Source: Wenzhouxiangella sp.
GTDB taxonomy: Bacteria; Pseudomonadota; Gammaproteobacteria; Xanthomonadales; Wenzhouxiangellaceae
Length of the DNA: 37,363 nucleotides
Assembly: GCA_007694055.1 (NCBI GenBank)
Contig: RECK01000181.1
Location: 1-37,363 of the forward strand
Reading direction: 5' to 3'
How positions within the stretch are numbered: the stretch's first letter is position 1; every line of letters begins with the position of its first letter. Under the pieces are notes generated by a model, which saw only the letters and a program-made list of their open reading frames with translations, searched no databases and was not told the DNA's origin. This document shows positions 8,954 through 18,143 of the stretch, piece by piece. The translations under genes and the position numbers were made by a program.

Positions 8954-9514
8954 TTAGTCCACCGCAGCAAGCACAGCGGTGGCTTCGTCGTTTTTATAGA
9001 TGATATAGGACAGTGTGACCAGGTCGATCCGATCCGGCAGGTTGGGATCGACCACGAAACGTACAGGCATATCCCGCGACTCTCCCGCCGCGAGCAGTTG
9101 CTCAGTGAAACAGAAACACTCGGTCTTGTTGAAGAACAGCGCAGCCCGACCCGGGGCGACGCTGGGAACAGCCTGGGCAACTACCGGCTGGTCGGCGCGA
9201 TTATAGGCAATGTACATGGTCTCATAAAGCTTTCCCGGGTGTACATCCATGTAGCGCTCGGTGGGCTCAAAACGCCACGGCAGAGCGGAGTTGACCGTGG
9301 ACATGAACTGCACCCGTACCGTGCGCCCGTAATCGATCTCGTCGCTCAACTCCACCTCAACGGCAGCATCGGCCGTCCGCCCGCCAATACCGGTGATTTC
9401 GCAGAACTTGTCATACAGTGGCACGAGCAGATAGCCGAAACCGAACATGGCCACGGCCATCATGGTCAGGCCGGCCACTGTTTGCCACGGTTTCTTGCGG
9501 GTAATTTCGCTCAT
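8954..9514 (-). CDS. ctaG: Cytochrome c oxidase copper chaperone Cox11/CtaG
   Basis: Cox11-type CtaG delivers copper to the CuB site of subunit I. The protein has 186 residues: a short cytoplasmic start, one membrane segment (about 12-32), then a periplasmic immunoglobulin-like domain. The copper-binding Cys-Phe-Cys (C133-F-C135, in TECFCFTEQ) and the conserved cysteine just after the membrane helix (YDKFCEITG, C38) are present. The ATG at 9514 overlaps the stop of the small upstream membrane protein by 4 bp (ATGA), so the two are likely translated together. It sits between ctaD and ctaE, as in many proteobacterial aa3 operons. Confidence 0.96.
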   Translation of the reverse strand: MSEITRKKPWQTVAGLTMMAVAMFGFGYLLVPLYDKFCEITGIGGRTADAAVEVELSDEIDYGRTVRVQFMSTVNSALPWRFEPTERYMDVHPGKLYETMYIAYNRADQPVVAQAVPSVAPGRAALFFNKTECFCFTEQLLAAGESRDMPVRFVVDPNLPDRIDLVTLSYIIYKNDEATAVLAAVD

Positions 9515-9660
9515 GTCATGAAATAGTTGAAGATTCCGCGGCCGACGAAGAACAGGTAGATGGCGAAAACGACGGCCCCGAGAATCAGGGCTGTCCGAAT
9601 GGCGCCGCGACGACGTTCGTCGCGGCCCTGCTTCTGGTCAGGTTTCACGCTACCCGGCAC
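9511..9660 (-). CDS. Small single-pass membrane protein between ctaD and ctaG
   Basis: A 49-codon frame begins at a GTG two bases after the ctaD stop and ends in a TGA that overlaps the ctaG ATG by 4 bp. The product has a polar, arginine-rich start (DQKQGRDERRRGAIRTA) and one clear membrane helix (ALILGAVVFAIYLFFVG), ending RGIFNYFMT. The positive-inside rule puts the N-terminus in the cytoplasm. Small membrane proteins are found at this operon position in other proteobacteria and are usually called oxidase assembly or hypothetical proteins. A second GTG at 9648 is an alternative start. No strong Shine-Dalgarno is present, consistent with translational coupling to ctaD. Function in oxidase assembly is inferred from position only. 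Confidence 0.8.
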   Translation of the reverse strand: MPGSVKPDQKQGRDERRRGAIRTALILGAVVFAIYLFFVGRGIFNYFMT

Positions 9661-9662
9661 GA

Positions 9663-11288
9663 TCAGGTCAGCGAGTCCTTGTGGACCGCTACGCTGTCAT
9701 CGACTACCGGAGGCGTGTCGAAGGTATGCAGCGGTGCCGGTGAAGGCACGGTCCACTCCAGTCCACGCGCGCCTTCCCAGACCTGGGCGGTGGCTTTCTC
9801 GCCGCCGCGCACACACTGCCAGATGATGTAGACGAACAGCAGCTGGCCAAAGCCGAACATGAACCCGCCTATGGAAGAGATCACATTGAACTCGGTGAAC
9901 TGAACAGCGTAATCGGGAATCCGGCGAGGCATGCCGGCAAGGCCCAGGTAATGTTGCGGGAAGAACAACACGTTGACCCAGACGGTTGACCACCAGAAGT
10001 GGATCTTGCCGAGTTTTTCGTTGTACATGTGGCCGGTCCACTTCGGCAACCAGTAGTAAACCGCGGCCATGATGGAATAAATGGCACCTGTCACCAACAC
10101 GTAGTGAAAATGAGCGACCACGAAATAGGTGTCGTGGTACTGGAAGTTGGCCGGCACGATGGCCAGCATCACGCCGGACAAGCCACCGATGGTGAACAGG
10201 ACCACGAAACCCAGGGCGAACAGCATGGGCGTTTCAAATGTCATCGAACTGCGCCACATGGTCGCGATCCAGTTGAAAATCTTGATCCCGGTAGGCACCG
10301 CGATAATCATGGTTGCATACATGAAAAACAGCATGGCGCCCAGCGGCATGCCCACCGTGAACATGTGATGGGCCCAGACGATGAAGGACAGAAAGGCGAT
10401 TGATGCGGTCGCATACACCATCGAGGTGTACCCGAACAGCGGCTTGCGCGAGAAGGTCGGGATGATCTCCGAGACGATACCAAAGGCCGGGAGGATCATG
10501 ATGTAGACCTCCGGGTGGCCGAAGAACCAGAAGATGTGCTGGTACAGGACCGGGTCACCACCGCCGGCGGCATTGAAGAAGCTGGTGCCGAAGAAGCGGT
10601 CGGTCAGCAACATCGTCACCGCGCCGGCAAGTACCGGCATGACCGCGATCAACAGGAAGGCGGTAATCAACCAGGTCCAGACGAACAGCGGCATGCGCAG
10701 CAGGGTCATGCCCGGCGCACGCATGTTCAGGATCGTGGCGATGATATTGATTGCCCCCATGATGGAGGAGATCCCCATCAGGTGGATGGCCAGGATGACG
10801 AACGCCAGGCTGTTGCCGCCCTGCAGCGACAGCGGCGGGTAGAGCGTCCAGCCCGAAGCCGGCGCCCCGGAAGGCATGAACAGGGTTGCCAGCAGCAGGG
10901 TAAAGGCAAAGGGCAGGATCCAGAACGACCAGTTGTTCATCCTGGGCAGGGCCATGTCGGGCGCGCCGATCATCAACGGCACCATCCAGTTGGCCAGGCC
11001 AACGAAGGCCGGCATCACTGCACCGAAGATCATCACCAGCGCATGCATGGTGGTCATCTGGTTGAAAAACTCGGGGTTGACCAGCTGCAGCCCCGGAGCA
11101 AACAACTCGGCCCGGATCACCAGCGCCATGGCACCGCCGACCAGGAACATGGCCAGCGAGAAAACCAGGTACAGGGTCCCGATTTCCTTGTGATTGGTCG
11201 AAAACAGCCAGCGGGTCAGACCCGTTGGATGTGCGGAATGATGATCGTCATGATGATCGTCGTGATGCGCGGTAGTGTCTTGACTCAT
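9663..11288 (-). CDS. ctaD: Cytochrome c oxidase subunit I
   Basis: This is the catalytic subunit, reducing O2 to water at the haem a3-CuB centre while pumping protons. The 541-residue protein has all expected ligands: H82 (haem a), H258 with E260 and the cross-linking Y262 ([11 protein letters not shown]), H307-H308 (CuB, WAHHMF), K336 of the K channel (PTGIKIFNW), and H393/H395 (VAHFHYVL). The glutamate in HPEVY marks an A1-type oxidase. About a dozen membrane helices are visible. The N-terminus carries an unusual His/Asp repeat ([14 protein letters not shown], residues 8-20) ahead of the conserved core. It lies between ctaC and a small membrane protein gene in one operon. Confidence 0.98.
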   Translation of the reverse strand: MSQDTTAHHDDHHDDHHSAHPTGLTRWLFSTNHKEIGTLYLVFSLAMFLVGGAMALVIRAELFAPGLQLVNPEFFNQMTTMHALVMIFGAVMPAFVGLANWMVPLMIGAPDMALPRMNNWSFWILPFAFTLLLATLFMPSGAPASGWTLYPPLSLQGGNSLAFVILAIHLMGISSIMGAINIIATILNMRAPGMTLLRMPLFVWTWLITAFLLIAVMPVLAGAVTMLLTDRFFGTSFFNAAGGGDPVLYQHIFWFFGHPEVYIMILPAFGIVSEIIPTFSRKPLFGYTSMVYATASIAFLSFIVWAHHMFTVGMPLGAMLFFMYATMIIAVPTGIKIFNWIATMWRSSMTFETPMLFALGFVVLFTIGGLSGVMLAIVPANFQYHDTYFVVAHFHYVLVTGAIYSIMAAVYYWLPKWTGHMYNEKLGKIHFWWSTVWVNVLFFPQHYLGLAGMPRRIPDYAVQFTEFNVISSIGGFMFGFGQLLFVYIIWQCVRGGEKATAQVWEGARGLEWTVPSPAPLHTFDTPPVVDDSVAVHKDSLT

Positions 11289-11326
11289 TGTCGGATCCTT
11301 GCTTTGGCCTGCTCTTGTGCTGAGGT

Positions 11327-12469
11327 TCAGCCCTGATTCAATTCGGCGATGGTAGACGGCTGGACGACCTCGCCCTCGTCGTCGCTCCAGGCGTTACGGG
11401 TGTAGGTTAGCGCCGCGGCGATATCCTGCGGCTGCAGACGGCCACCAAAGGCGGTCATGGCCGTGCCTTCACGTCCGTTCAGAACGATATCGAGGTGGGC
11501 CGTCAACTCACCGGTAGGCTGACCGTCCCGGGCCAGGGCCGGGAAGGCAGGCTCCAGACCGCTGCCGTCGGGCTGATGACAGGCCGCACATTGGGCCTGG
11601 TAGACGTTGGCGCCGTGATCCATCAATTCGGCGCGCGTCCACAGGCGGGCAGACTCATGGGCCGTATCGGCCATGCCCTGGCGCTGGCTGGCAACCCAGG
11701 CGTCGTATTCCTCGCGCGATACCGCTTCAACCACGATCGGCATGAAACCATGATCCTTGCCGCACAGTTCAGCGCACTGACCCCGGTAAACGCCTTCTTC
11801 CAGGATGTAGGTCCAGGCCTCATTGACCATGCCCGGGATGGCATCGCGCTTCCAGCCCAGGTCAGGAACCCACCAGGAGTGGATCACGTCATCGGCGGTG
11901 AGGAGAAAGCGGATCCGCGTATTGACGGGCACGACCAGGCGGTTGTCCACTTCAAGCAGGTAGTTTTCGACGTCGCGCGGGTTGATGCCCGAACCGATCT
12001 GGCGAGCCCGGTTGCTTTCGCGGTCAAGCGCGGAGAAGAAGCTGATCTCGTCTTCCAGGTAGTCGTATTTCCACAACCATTGATAGCCGGTGATCTTGAT
12101 GTTCATTTCGGCACCACCGGTCTGCTCCATGTCGATCAGAACCCGGGTTGCCGGTATCGCCATGACCACCAGGATCAGGACCGGGATCGCCGTCCAGATA
12201 ATCTCCGCCTTGGTTGAGTGGGAGAAGCTGGCAGGCTTGTAGCCCTTGGATTTGCGGTGCACGACAATCGACGTGAACATGGCAGTAAAGACCAGCACGC
12301 CGATAACGGTCACAATCCCCAGAATGGTGTTGTGCAGCTGATACACATCATGGCTGTACGGCGTGACCCCTCGCGGCATGTTGTCACCAACGGCGAAGAC
12401 GCCCCAGGTAATCACCACGATCACGGCCAGAACGGCCAGTCCTACGATCAGTTCGTTGGTTCTCTTCAT
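11327..12469 (-). CDS. ctaC: Cytochrome c oxidase subunit II with fused cytochrome c domain (caa3 type)
   Basis: Subunit II accepts electrons from cytochrome c through the binuclear CuA centre. The 380-residue protein starts with a hydrophobic segment (about 8-27, signal or membrane anchor), has two further membrane helices (about 46-70 and 88-110), then the cupredoxin domain with CuA ligands H197, C232, E234, C236, H240 and M243 (in [14 protein letters not shown]). A class I cytochrome c domain is fused at the C-terminus, with haem motif C294-AAC297-H298 and probable axial M338 (GTAMTAFG), so the oxidase is caa3-like. The ATG at 12469 follows an AGGTG Shine-Dalgarno. It is the first gene of the operon; the 158-bp gap upstream should hold its promoter, though I see only a weak TAAAAT-type -10 candidate. 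Confidence 0.97.
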   Translation of the reverse strand: MKRTNELIVGLAVLAVIVVITWGVFAVGDNMPRGVTPYSHDVYQLHNTILGIVTVIGVLVFTAMFTSIVVHRKSKGYKPASFSHSTKAEIIWTAIPVLILVVMAIPATRVLIDMEQTGGAEMNIKITGYQWLWKYDYLEDEISFFSALDRESNRARQIGSGINPRDVENYLLEVDNRLVVPVNTRIRFLLTADDVIHSWWVPDLGWKRDAIPGMVNEAWTYILEEGVYRGQCAELCGKDHGFMPIVVEAVSREEYDAWVASQRQGMADTAHESARLWTRAELMDHGANVYQAQCAACHQPDGSGLEPAFPALARDGQPTGELTAHLDIVLNGREGTAMTAFGGRLQPQDIAAALTYTRNAWSDDEGEVVQPSTIAELNQG

Positions 12470-12627
12470 CCTCGAATCACCTGTCGTTATTAATCCGGCA
12501 ACCTGGCACCTGCAGCACCGATTGCACGCCGATGACGGAACCTGTCCGCTCGCGGCTTCATTTTACTTGAACGAAGCATCCATGCCTGAAAGCTAAGGAT
12601 GCCCGGCGCATTACTGCAAAAGCCGGG

Positions 12628-13128
12628 TTAGTCGCCATTGGCCTGCCAGGCTGAGTGAGCCTTGAGGCTGTCCTTCAGCGCCCGCGCGAGCTCAAGTCGC
12701 TCATTGACCGGCAAAAAGGCGCCAATCTGCTGCTCATCACCTTTGCACCTCACCAGCACCCGGGAATCGCCAAAAGCCGCTTTGACTATCTCTATCCTGA
12801 CCCATGCAGTCGGCCAGCTTCGCCTGCTGCTGCGGCGCAGGTCATAGTGCTCGACCACCAGGTCGTCCGGCCCCACCAGAAGGCGCTCTCGCGCCCAGTT
12901 GCCGCGCCAGGCCAGGCGCAGACACCAGCCGACGATCAGCAGGTGGATAACGGCAATCACTACCACCGGCCAGAGGCCGAGAATCAGGGGCCACAGCGCC
13001 ACCAGTAGCGTTATCGCGCTCAGGAAAAGGAAAAAACCGGCCAGCCGATCAAGCGACATGGACAGGTTGGACCTGGCCTCGATGATGCTGCTGCCCGGTA
13101 CTTCCGGGTTGTCCAGAACTTCGATCAC
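12628..13128 (-). CDS. DUF2244-family membrane protein
   Basis: The 166-residue product matches the DUF2244 pattern: a short start, two closely spaced membrane segments (about 29-70, LSAITLLVALWPLILGLWP and VVVIAVIHLLIVGWCLRLAW), then a soluble C-terminal beta-rich region with WPTAWVRIEIVKA. Members are often found near cytochrome oxidase genes and have no assigned function. It starts at a GTG (13128) with only a weak ribosome site; no better in-frame start is nearby. It is on the same strand as ctaC with a 158-bp gap, and is divergent from putA. Confidence 0.8.
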   Translation of the reverse strand: MIEVLDNPEVPGSSIIEARSNLSMSLDRLAGFFLFLSAITLLVALWPLILGLWPVVVIAVIHLLIVGWCLRLAWRGNWARERLLVGPDDLVVEHYDLRRSSRRSWPTAWVRIEIVKAAFGDSRVLVRCKGDEQQIGAFLPVNERLELARALKDSLKAHSAWQANGD

Positions 13129-13344
13129 GTTCCCGGCAAACCATGCTTGATCAGCCCGGCGAATGAGCCGACATTGTAGCCGATGGGAGAATACGGCGGC
13201 AAAGCATTTTCTTCACCTGGATCAAGGATCTTGGCCTTCGGCAGGGGTCGCCTGCCGCAGCGGACGCAGTGCCCGCAACGATTGCCGGCAGCCTGCGTTA
13301 CACTCTGCGATCTTGATGTTTGCCACCACTTCATGGACGATATT

Positions 13345-16300
13345 ATGCGTACGGCCGGTCAGCAATTTGTCATCGATGGACAATCCGATCAGGACCCGTT
13401 GACCGGGGCGCTTGAAGCGGCCTGGTCGATGGACGAGTCCCAGCACGTCCGCTTCCTTGTCGAGCGCTGCAAGCTCGATGACCCGGCCAGGGCCAGGATC
13501 CAGAGCCAGGCGCTGGCACTGGTCGAGCAAGTTCGTCAGCGCAGTCGCGATGCCGGCGCGATGGAAGCCTTCATGCGCGAATACGACCTGTCTTCGGAAG
13601 AGGGCGTGGTGCTGATGTGCCTGGCCGAAGCCCTGCTCAGGATTCCGGACAACGACACCGCCGAAAAGCTGATTTCGGACAAGCTGGCGGATGCCAACTG
13701 GGAGTCTCACCTGGGCAAGAGCGACTCCCTGTTCGTCAATGCCTCGACCTGGGGCCTGATGCTGACCGGGAAAATGGTCCGTATCGGCGGCACCAACAAA
13801 CGCGACATCGGCGCCACGCTTGCCCGCATCGCCAACAAGTCGGGCGAGCCCGTCGTTCGCCTCGCCATTCGCCAGGCCATGCGCATCATGGGGCACCAAT
13901 ACGTCATGGGGCGCAACATCAAGGCCGCCCTGGATCGGTCCCGCAAGAAAGACAACAAGCGCTACCGGTACTCTTTCGATATGCTCGGCGAGGCCGCCCT
14001 GACCGCCGCCGATGCCGAGCGTTACCGGCAGGCCTACGAAAACGCGATTCGCGCCATCGGTGCCAGCAGCCAGCAGGATGATGTCTTTGCTGCACCCAGT
14101 ATTTCGGTCAAGCTGTCGGCCCTGCATCCGCGCTACGAGCACGCCAAGCAGGAGCGCGTGCTGGACGAACTCGTACCGGTGTTGCTGGACCTGGCCAGGC
14201 TGGCCAGGGAGCAGGGCATTGCCCTGACCGTGGATGCCGAGGAGGCCGAGCGCCTGGTTCTGTCCCTGCGGGTTTTTGAACAAGTGCTGTCCGACCCCTC
14301 CCTGGCCGACTGGAATGGCCTGGGGCTGGCCCTGCAGGCCTACCAGAAACGGGCCTGGGCAGCCATTGAGTGGCTGGCTGATCGGGCCAGGCGCAGCGGT
14401 CACCGCATCCCGATCCGGCTGGTCAAGGGGGCCTACTGGGACACCGAGATCAAGTTTGCCCAGGTCGAAGGCCACACCGATTACCCGGTTTTTACCCGCA
14501 AATGCAATACGGACATGTCCTACCTCGCCTGCGCACGCCAGTTGCTTGCGGCCAGTGACGCCTTCTACCCGCAGTTTGCAACCCACAATGCGCACACCAT
14601 CGCTGCCATTGCCGAAATGGCCGGGGAGCGCCGCGACTACGAGTACCAGCGCCTGCATGGCATGGGCAGGGAACTGTACGAGGAAGTGCTCGACAGTGAC
14701 GGCTATAACAACGCCTGCCGGGTCTACGCACCGGTTGGAAACCACAAGGATCTGCTCCCCTACCTGGTTCGCCGCCTGCTGGAAAACGGCGCCAACACAT
14801 CCTTTGTCAATCGCATCGTTGATGAAAAGCTCCCTGCCGAAGAGGTCGTCAACGACCCGATAGCCCAGATCCAGGCCCTGACTTCGATCCCTCATCCCAA
14901 AATCCCGCTGCCGCGCGCCATTTACGGTGATGATCGAAAAAATTCGGCAGGTATCAATTTTGCCGACCAGGCCCAGATCAGCGAACTGAAAACCGACATG
15001 GACGGGTTCGGCGGCCAGGCATGGCAGGCCGGCCCAGTGGGCGGCTCCAGCGCACGAGGTTCGGAAAAAACTGCGCTGCGACAGCCGGCCGACAGCGTCC
15101 GCGAGGTCGGTTCGGTCGTCACTACCGACCCGGACTGTATCGCATCGGTGATCAGCGCCGCTGAAGCCGCGCAGCCGGCCTGGGACCGGCGCGGTGTCGA
15201 TGAACGGGCAACCATTATCGAGCGCATCGCCGACGCCCTCGAAGACAACCGGGCCGAGCTCATGGCACTGTGCACCCGCGAGGCCGGCAAGACCCTGAAG
15301 GACGGCATCGCCGAGGTTCGCGAGGCGGCCGACTTTTGCCGCTACTACGCGGCCCGCGCCCGGGCCCTGATGGCCGAGCCGACGCCAATGCCTGGCCCGA
15401 CCGGTGAAAGCAACCAGCTCAGCCTGCATGGCAAAGGGGTGTTCGTGTGCATCAGTCCGTGGAATTTTCCGCTGGCGATTTTCACCGGCCAGGTGGTTGC
15501 CGCCCTGGTCACGGGCAACACGGTCATTGCCAAGCCTGCCGAACAAACCCCGCTGATCGCCCACCGCGCCGTCGAGTTGATGCGTTCGGCCGGCGTTCCG
15601 GACGATGTGCTGTTCTGCCTGCCTGGCGGCGGCGAAACGGGTGCGGCCCTGACCCGTGACCCACGCGTGACCGGGGTGGCGTTTACCGGCTCCACCGCCA
15701 CCGCCCGGCTGATCAATCGCAGCCTGGCCGAACGCGACGCGCCCCTGGCTACTCTGATCGCCGAGACCGGGGGGCAGAACGCCATGATCGTGGACTCATC
15801 GGCTCTGCCGGAGCAGGTCGTTCGCGATGTCATCCAGTCGGCCTTTCTGAGTGCCGGCCAGCGCTGCTCTGCGCTGCGCATCCTGTGCGTGCAGTCCGAC
15901 ATTGCCGATCATGTACTGACCATGCTGGCCGGGGCCATGGACGAACTTCGGATCGGTGATCCCGGCTTGCTGGCCACTGACCTGGGGCCGGTAATCGACA
16001 GCGCGCAGCTGCGCATGCTCAACGCTCACGTCGAGCGCATGGACCAGGAGGCAAAGCTGGTCGCCCGCACCAGTCTGCCGGCCAACCTGCCGCAGGGCCA
16101 CTGGTTCGCGCCCTGCGCCTACGAAATCGACCGCATCGAACAGCTTGAAGGTGAGGTCTTCGGTCCCGTCCTGCACGTGGTGCGGTATCGCAGCAGGCAG
16201 CTCGACGAACTGATCGATGCGATCAACGGCACCGGTTTTGGCCTGACCCTGGGCGTTCATAGTCGCATCGACCGTGTCCAGGACTACATCGCAAGCCGGG

Positions 16301-16503
16301 TGCGGGTCGGAAACGCCTACATCAATCGCAACATGACCGGGGCCGTCGTGGGGGTGCAGCCCTTCGGTGGCGAAGGGCTGTCCGGCACCGGGCCCAAGGC
16401 GGGCGGGCCGCATTACCTGTTGCGCATGTGCAACGAGCGAACCCTGACGGTAAATACCGCAGCAGTCGGCGGCAACGCTTCGCTGCTGGCGCTGTCAGAC
16501 TGA
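13345..16503 (+). CDS. putA: Bifunctional proline dehydrogenase / pyrroline-5-carboxylate dehydrogenase
   Basis: PutA oxidises proline to glutamate in two steps, using FAD and then NAD+, with the intermediate channelled between sites. The 1052-residue protein has the proline dehydrogenase barrel (RLVKGAYWDTEIKFAQ and YLVRRLLENGANTSFVNR, the substrate- and FAD-binding region) and the aldehyde dehydrogenase domain with general base E807 (AETGGQN) and nucleophile C841 (SAGQRCSALR). It is about 270 residues shorter than the E. coli protein and has no N-terminal ribbon-helix-helix domain, so it should be purely catalytic rather than also a repressor. I prefer the ATG at 13345, preceded by GGACG; another ATG is four codons upstream at 13333. 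No putP transporter is adjacent. Confidence 0.95.
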   Translation: MRTAGQQFVIDGQSDQDPLTGALEAAWSMDESQHVRFLVERCKLDDPARARIQSQALALVEQVRQRSRDAGAMEAFMREYDLSSEEGVVLMCLAEALLRIPDNDTAEKLISDKLADANWESHLGKSDSLFVNASTWGLMLTGKMVRIGGTNKRDIGATLARIANKSGEPVVRLAIRQAMRIMGHQYVMGRNIKAALDRSRKKDNKRYRYSFDMLGEAALTAADAERYRQAYENAIRAIGASSQQDDVFAAPSISVKLSALHPRYEHAKQERVLDELVPVLLDLARLAREQGIALTVDAEEAERLVLSLRVFEQVLSDPSLADWNGLGLALQAYQKRAWAAIEWLADRARRSGHRIPIRLVKGAYWDTEIKFAQVEGHTDYPVFTRKCNTDMSYLACARQLLAASDAFYPQFATHNAHTIAAIAEMAGERRDYEYQRLHGMGRELYEEVLDSDGYNNACRVYAPVGNHKDLLPYLVRRLLENGANTSFVNRIVDEKLPAEEVVNDPIAQIQALTSIPHPKIPLPRAIYGDDRKNSAGINFADQAQISELKTDMDGFGGQAWQAGPVGGSSARGSEKTALRQPADSVREVGSVVTTDPDCIASVISAAEAAQPAWDRRGVDERATIIERIADALEDNRAELMALCTREAGKTLKDGIAEVREAADFCRYYAARARALMAEPTPMPGPTGESNQLSLHGKGVFVCISPWNFPLAIFTGQVVAALVTGNTVIAKPAEQTPLIAHRAVELMRSAGVPDDVLFCLPGGGETGAALTRDPRVTGVAFTGSTATARLINRSLAERDAPLATLIAETGGQNAMIVDSSALPEQVVRDVIQSAFLSAGQRCSALRILCVQSDIADHVLTMLAGAMDELRIGDPGLLATDLGPVIDSAQLRMLNAHVERMDQEAKLVARTSLPANLPQGHWFAPCAYEIDRIEQLEGEVFGPVLHVVRYRSRQLDELIDAINGTGFGLTLGVHSRIDRVQDYIASRVRVGNAYINRNMTGAVVGVQPFGGEGLSGTGPKAGGPHYLLRMCNERTLTVNTAAVGGNASLLALSD

Positions 16504-16593
16504 TAGATGCAACTGTCAAGGCTGATGGAAAATTTAATGCTTGTCACCCTCGCGGCCTTCCGGGCCACAGACGGACAGCGACGATAAGGGCGC

Positions 16594-18138
16594 ATGTACG
16601 AGAGCTTTTACGGTCTGGATGAGCGCCCGTTTTCGATTACCCCGAATCCGCGCTTCGTCTACCTGAGCCAGCGCCACCAGGATGCGCTGGCGCACCTGCT
16701 GTTTGGCGTCGGCCGGGGCGGCAGCGGCGGCTTCGTACAGCTGACCGGTGAGGTCGGAACCGGCAAAACCACGCTGTGTCGACTGGTTCTCGAGCAGGTA
16801 CCCGACAAAACCCGGGTTGCGCTCATCCTGAACCCCATGCTGAACCCGCCGGAACTTCTGCGGGCCATTTGCGTGGAACTGGAGATCAGCGTGCGCGGGG
16901 CAGGGGAGAGCTTGCAGAAGCTGCAGGAACGCCTGAACCGTTTCCTGCTGGATCGCCACGCCGACGGTGAACGGGTCGTGCTGATTATCGACGAAGCCCA
17001 GAACATGAGCCGCGAGTGCCTGGAGCAGATTCGCCTGCTCACCAATCTCGAAACCGCCACCGACAAACTGCTCCAGATCATTCTGCTGGGACAGCCTGAA
17101 CTGCGCCTGCTACTGGCCCGGCCGGAGCTTCGCCAGCTGGCCCAGCGCATCACCGCGCGTTATCACCTCGACCCGCTGAACCAGGATGAAACCGAGCAGT
17201 ACGTGCGCCATCGCCTGGCTGTGGCCGGGGCCCCGCGCTGCCCGTTCAGCAGCGACGCACTCAAGGCACTTTACCGGACCTCAGACGGAGTCCCGCGCCT
17301 GATCAATATCATCTCCGATCGCGCCCTGATGGCCGGTTATGCGCATGAGCTGGACAAGATTGATCGGCATACCGTTCACGCCGCGGCCCGCGAGGTCGCC
17401 GGGGATGACTGGGACGAAGGCACCGGCTGGCTGCGCAGCGCGCTGGCCGCCTCGGTTGTGGCCCTGGTGCTGATGGGCGGTGGGCTGCTGGGCTGGATGA
17501 TGATCCAGGCCGAGGACACTGAACCTGACCAATCCCGACCGGCCTGGGTGAGCATGCTGGAAGACGTCAATGCGCGCTCGGCCTATACCGAGCTGGCCAG
17601 TGCCTGGCCAGGTCTGCTGGCCTCGGAAGTGACGGCGGCCTGCAGCGGGCAGGCGCAGGCGCGAGTTGCCTGTCTGCAAAAGCGCGGCAGCTGGGGTTAC
17701 ATCGAGCAGATCGGCCTGCCCGTGATCCTGATACTGACCGAGCCGGAGCGCGCGACCGTACTCCTGGCCGGTCTGAAAGGAAATCACCTGATCCTGCGTC
17801 ACCAGGGACAGGATTACCGGGCGCCGCTGCAGCTGCTCGATCGGCGCTGGCGCGGCGAATTCCTGGTCGCCTGGCCGGACGACGGCAGCATTCTGAGACG
17901 AGGCGACACGGGCGCCCTGGTCGAGCACATGAAGACGCTGGCCGAATCGGTTTCCGAGCCACGCTGGACCGGCCCGAGGGACGACCGCTATGATGAAGCC
18001 TTTCAGCGCTGGGTAACCGAGTTTCAGCGCCATCACGGAATTGGAGCCGATGGCATGATCGGCCCGGAAACCCGACTGTTCCTCAAGGTTCCGCACCTCG
18101 GCGGCCCCAACCTGATGACCATTGAAGACGGAGTCTAG
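16594..18138 (+). CDS. gspA: General secretion pathway ATPase GspA (ExeA-like)
   Basis: GspA/ExeA pairs with GspB to bind peptidoglycan and help insert the type II secretion outer-membrane secretin. The 514-residue protein begins with the usual MYESFYGLDERPFSITPNPRF form (first 20 residues of which are diagnostic), has Walker A GEVGTGKTT (52-60), Walker B VVLIIDEAQN (D133, E134), a single membrane segment at about 281-304, and a C-terminal peptidoglycan-binding domain (GIGADGMIGPETRLFL). An AAGG ribosome site lies just before the ATG. The gspB start is 5 bp downstream. No other type II secretion genes are in the window. Confidence 0.93.
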   Translation: MYESFYGLDERPFSITPNPRFVYLSQRHQDALAHLLFGVGRGGSGGFVQLTGEVGTGKTTLCRLVLEQVPDKTRVALILNPMLNPPELLRAICVELEISVRGAGESLQKLQERLNRFLLDRHADGERVVLIIDEAQNMSRECLEQIRLLTNLETATDKLLQIILLGQPELRLLLARPELRQLAQRITARYHLDPLNQDETEQYVRHRLAVAGAPRCPFSSDALKALYRTSDGVPRLINIISDRALMAGYAHELDKIDRHTVHAAAREVAGDDWDEGTGWLRSALAASVVALVLMGGGLLGWMMIQAEDTEPDQSRPAWVSMLEDVNARSAYTELASAWPGLLASEVTAACSGQAQARVACLQKRGSWGYIEQIGLPVILILTEPERATVLLAGLKGNHLILRHQGQDYRAPLQLLDRRWRGEFLVAWPDDGSILRRGDTGALVEHMKTLAESVSEPRWTGPRDDRYDEAFQRWVTEFQRHHGIGADGMIGPETRLFLKVPHLGGPNLMTIEDGV

Positions 18139-18143
18139 AAAGC

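Noticed and set aside
13239-13257. 7-bp hairpin upstream of putA as a terminator
   Set aside because: No T tract on either strand and no gene end adjacent.
13222-15564. 780-codon open frame on the minus strand opposite putA
   Set aside because: It lies wholly antisense to a clear putA gene, shows no family features and is explained by GC-rich codon use in the real gene.
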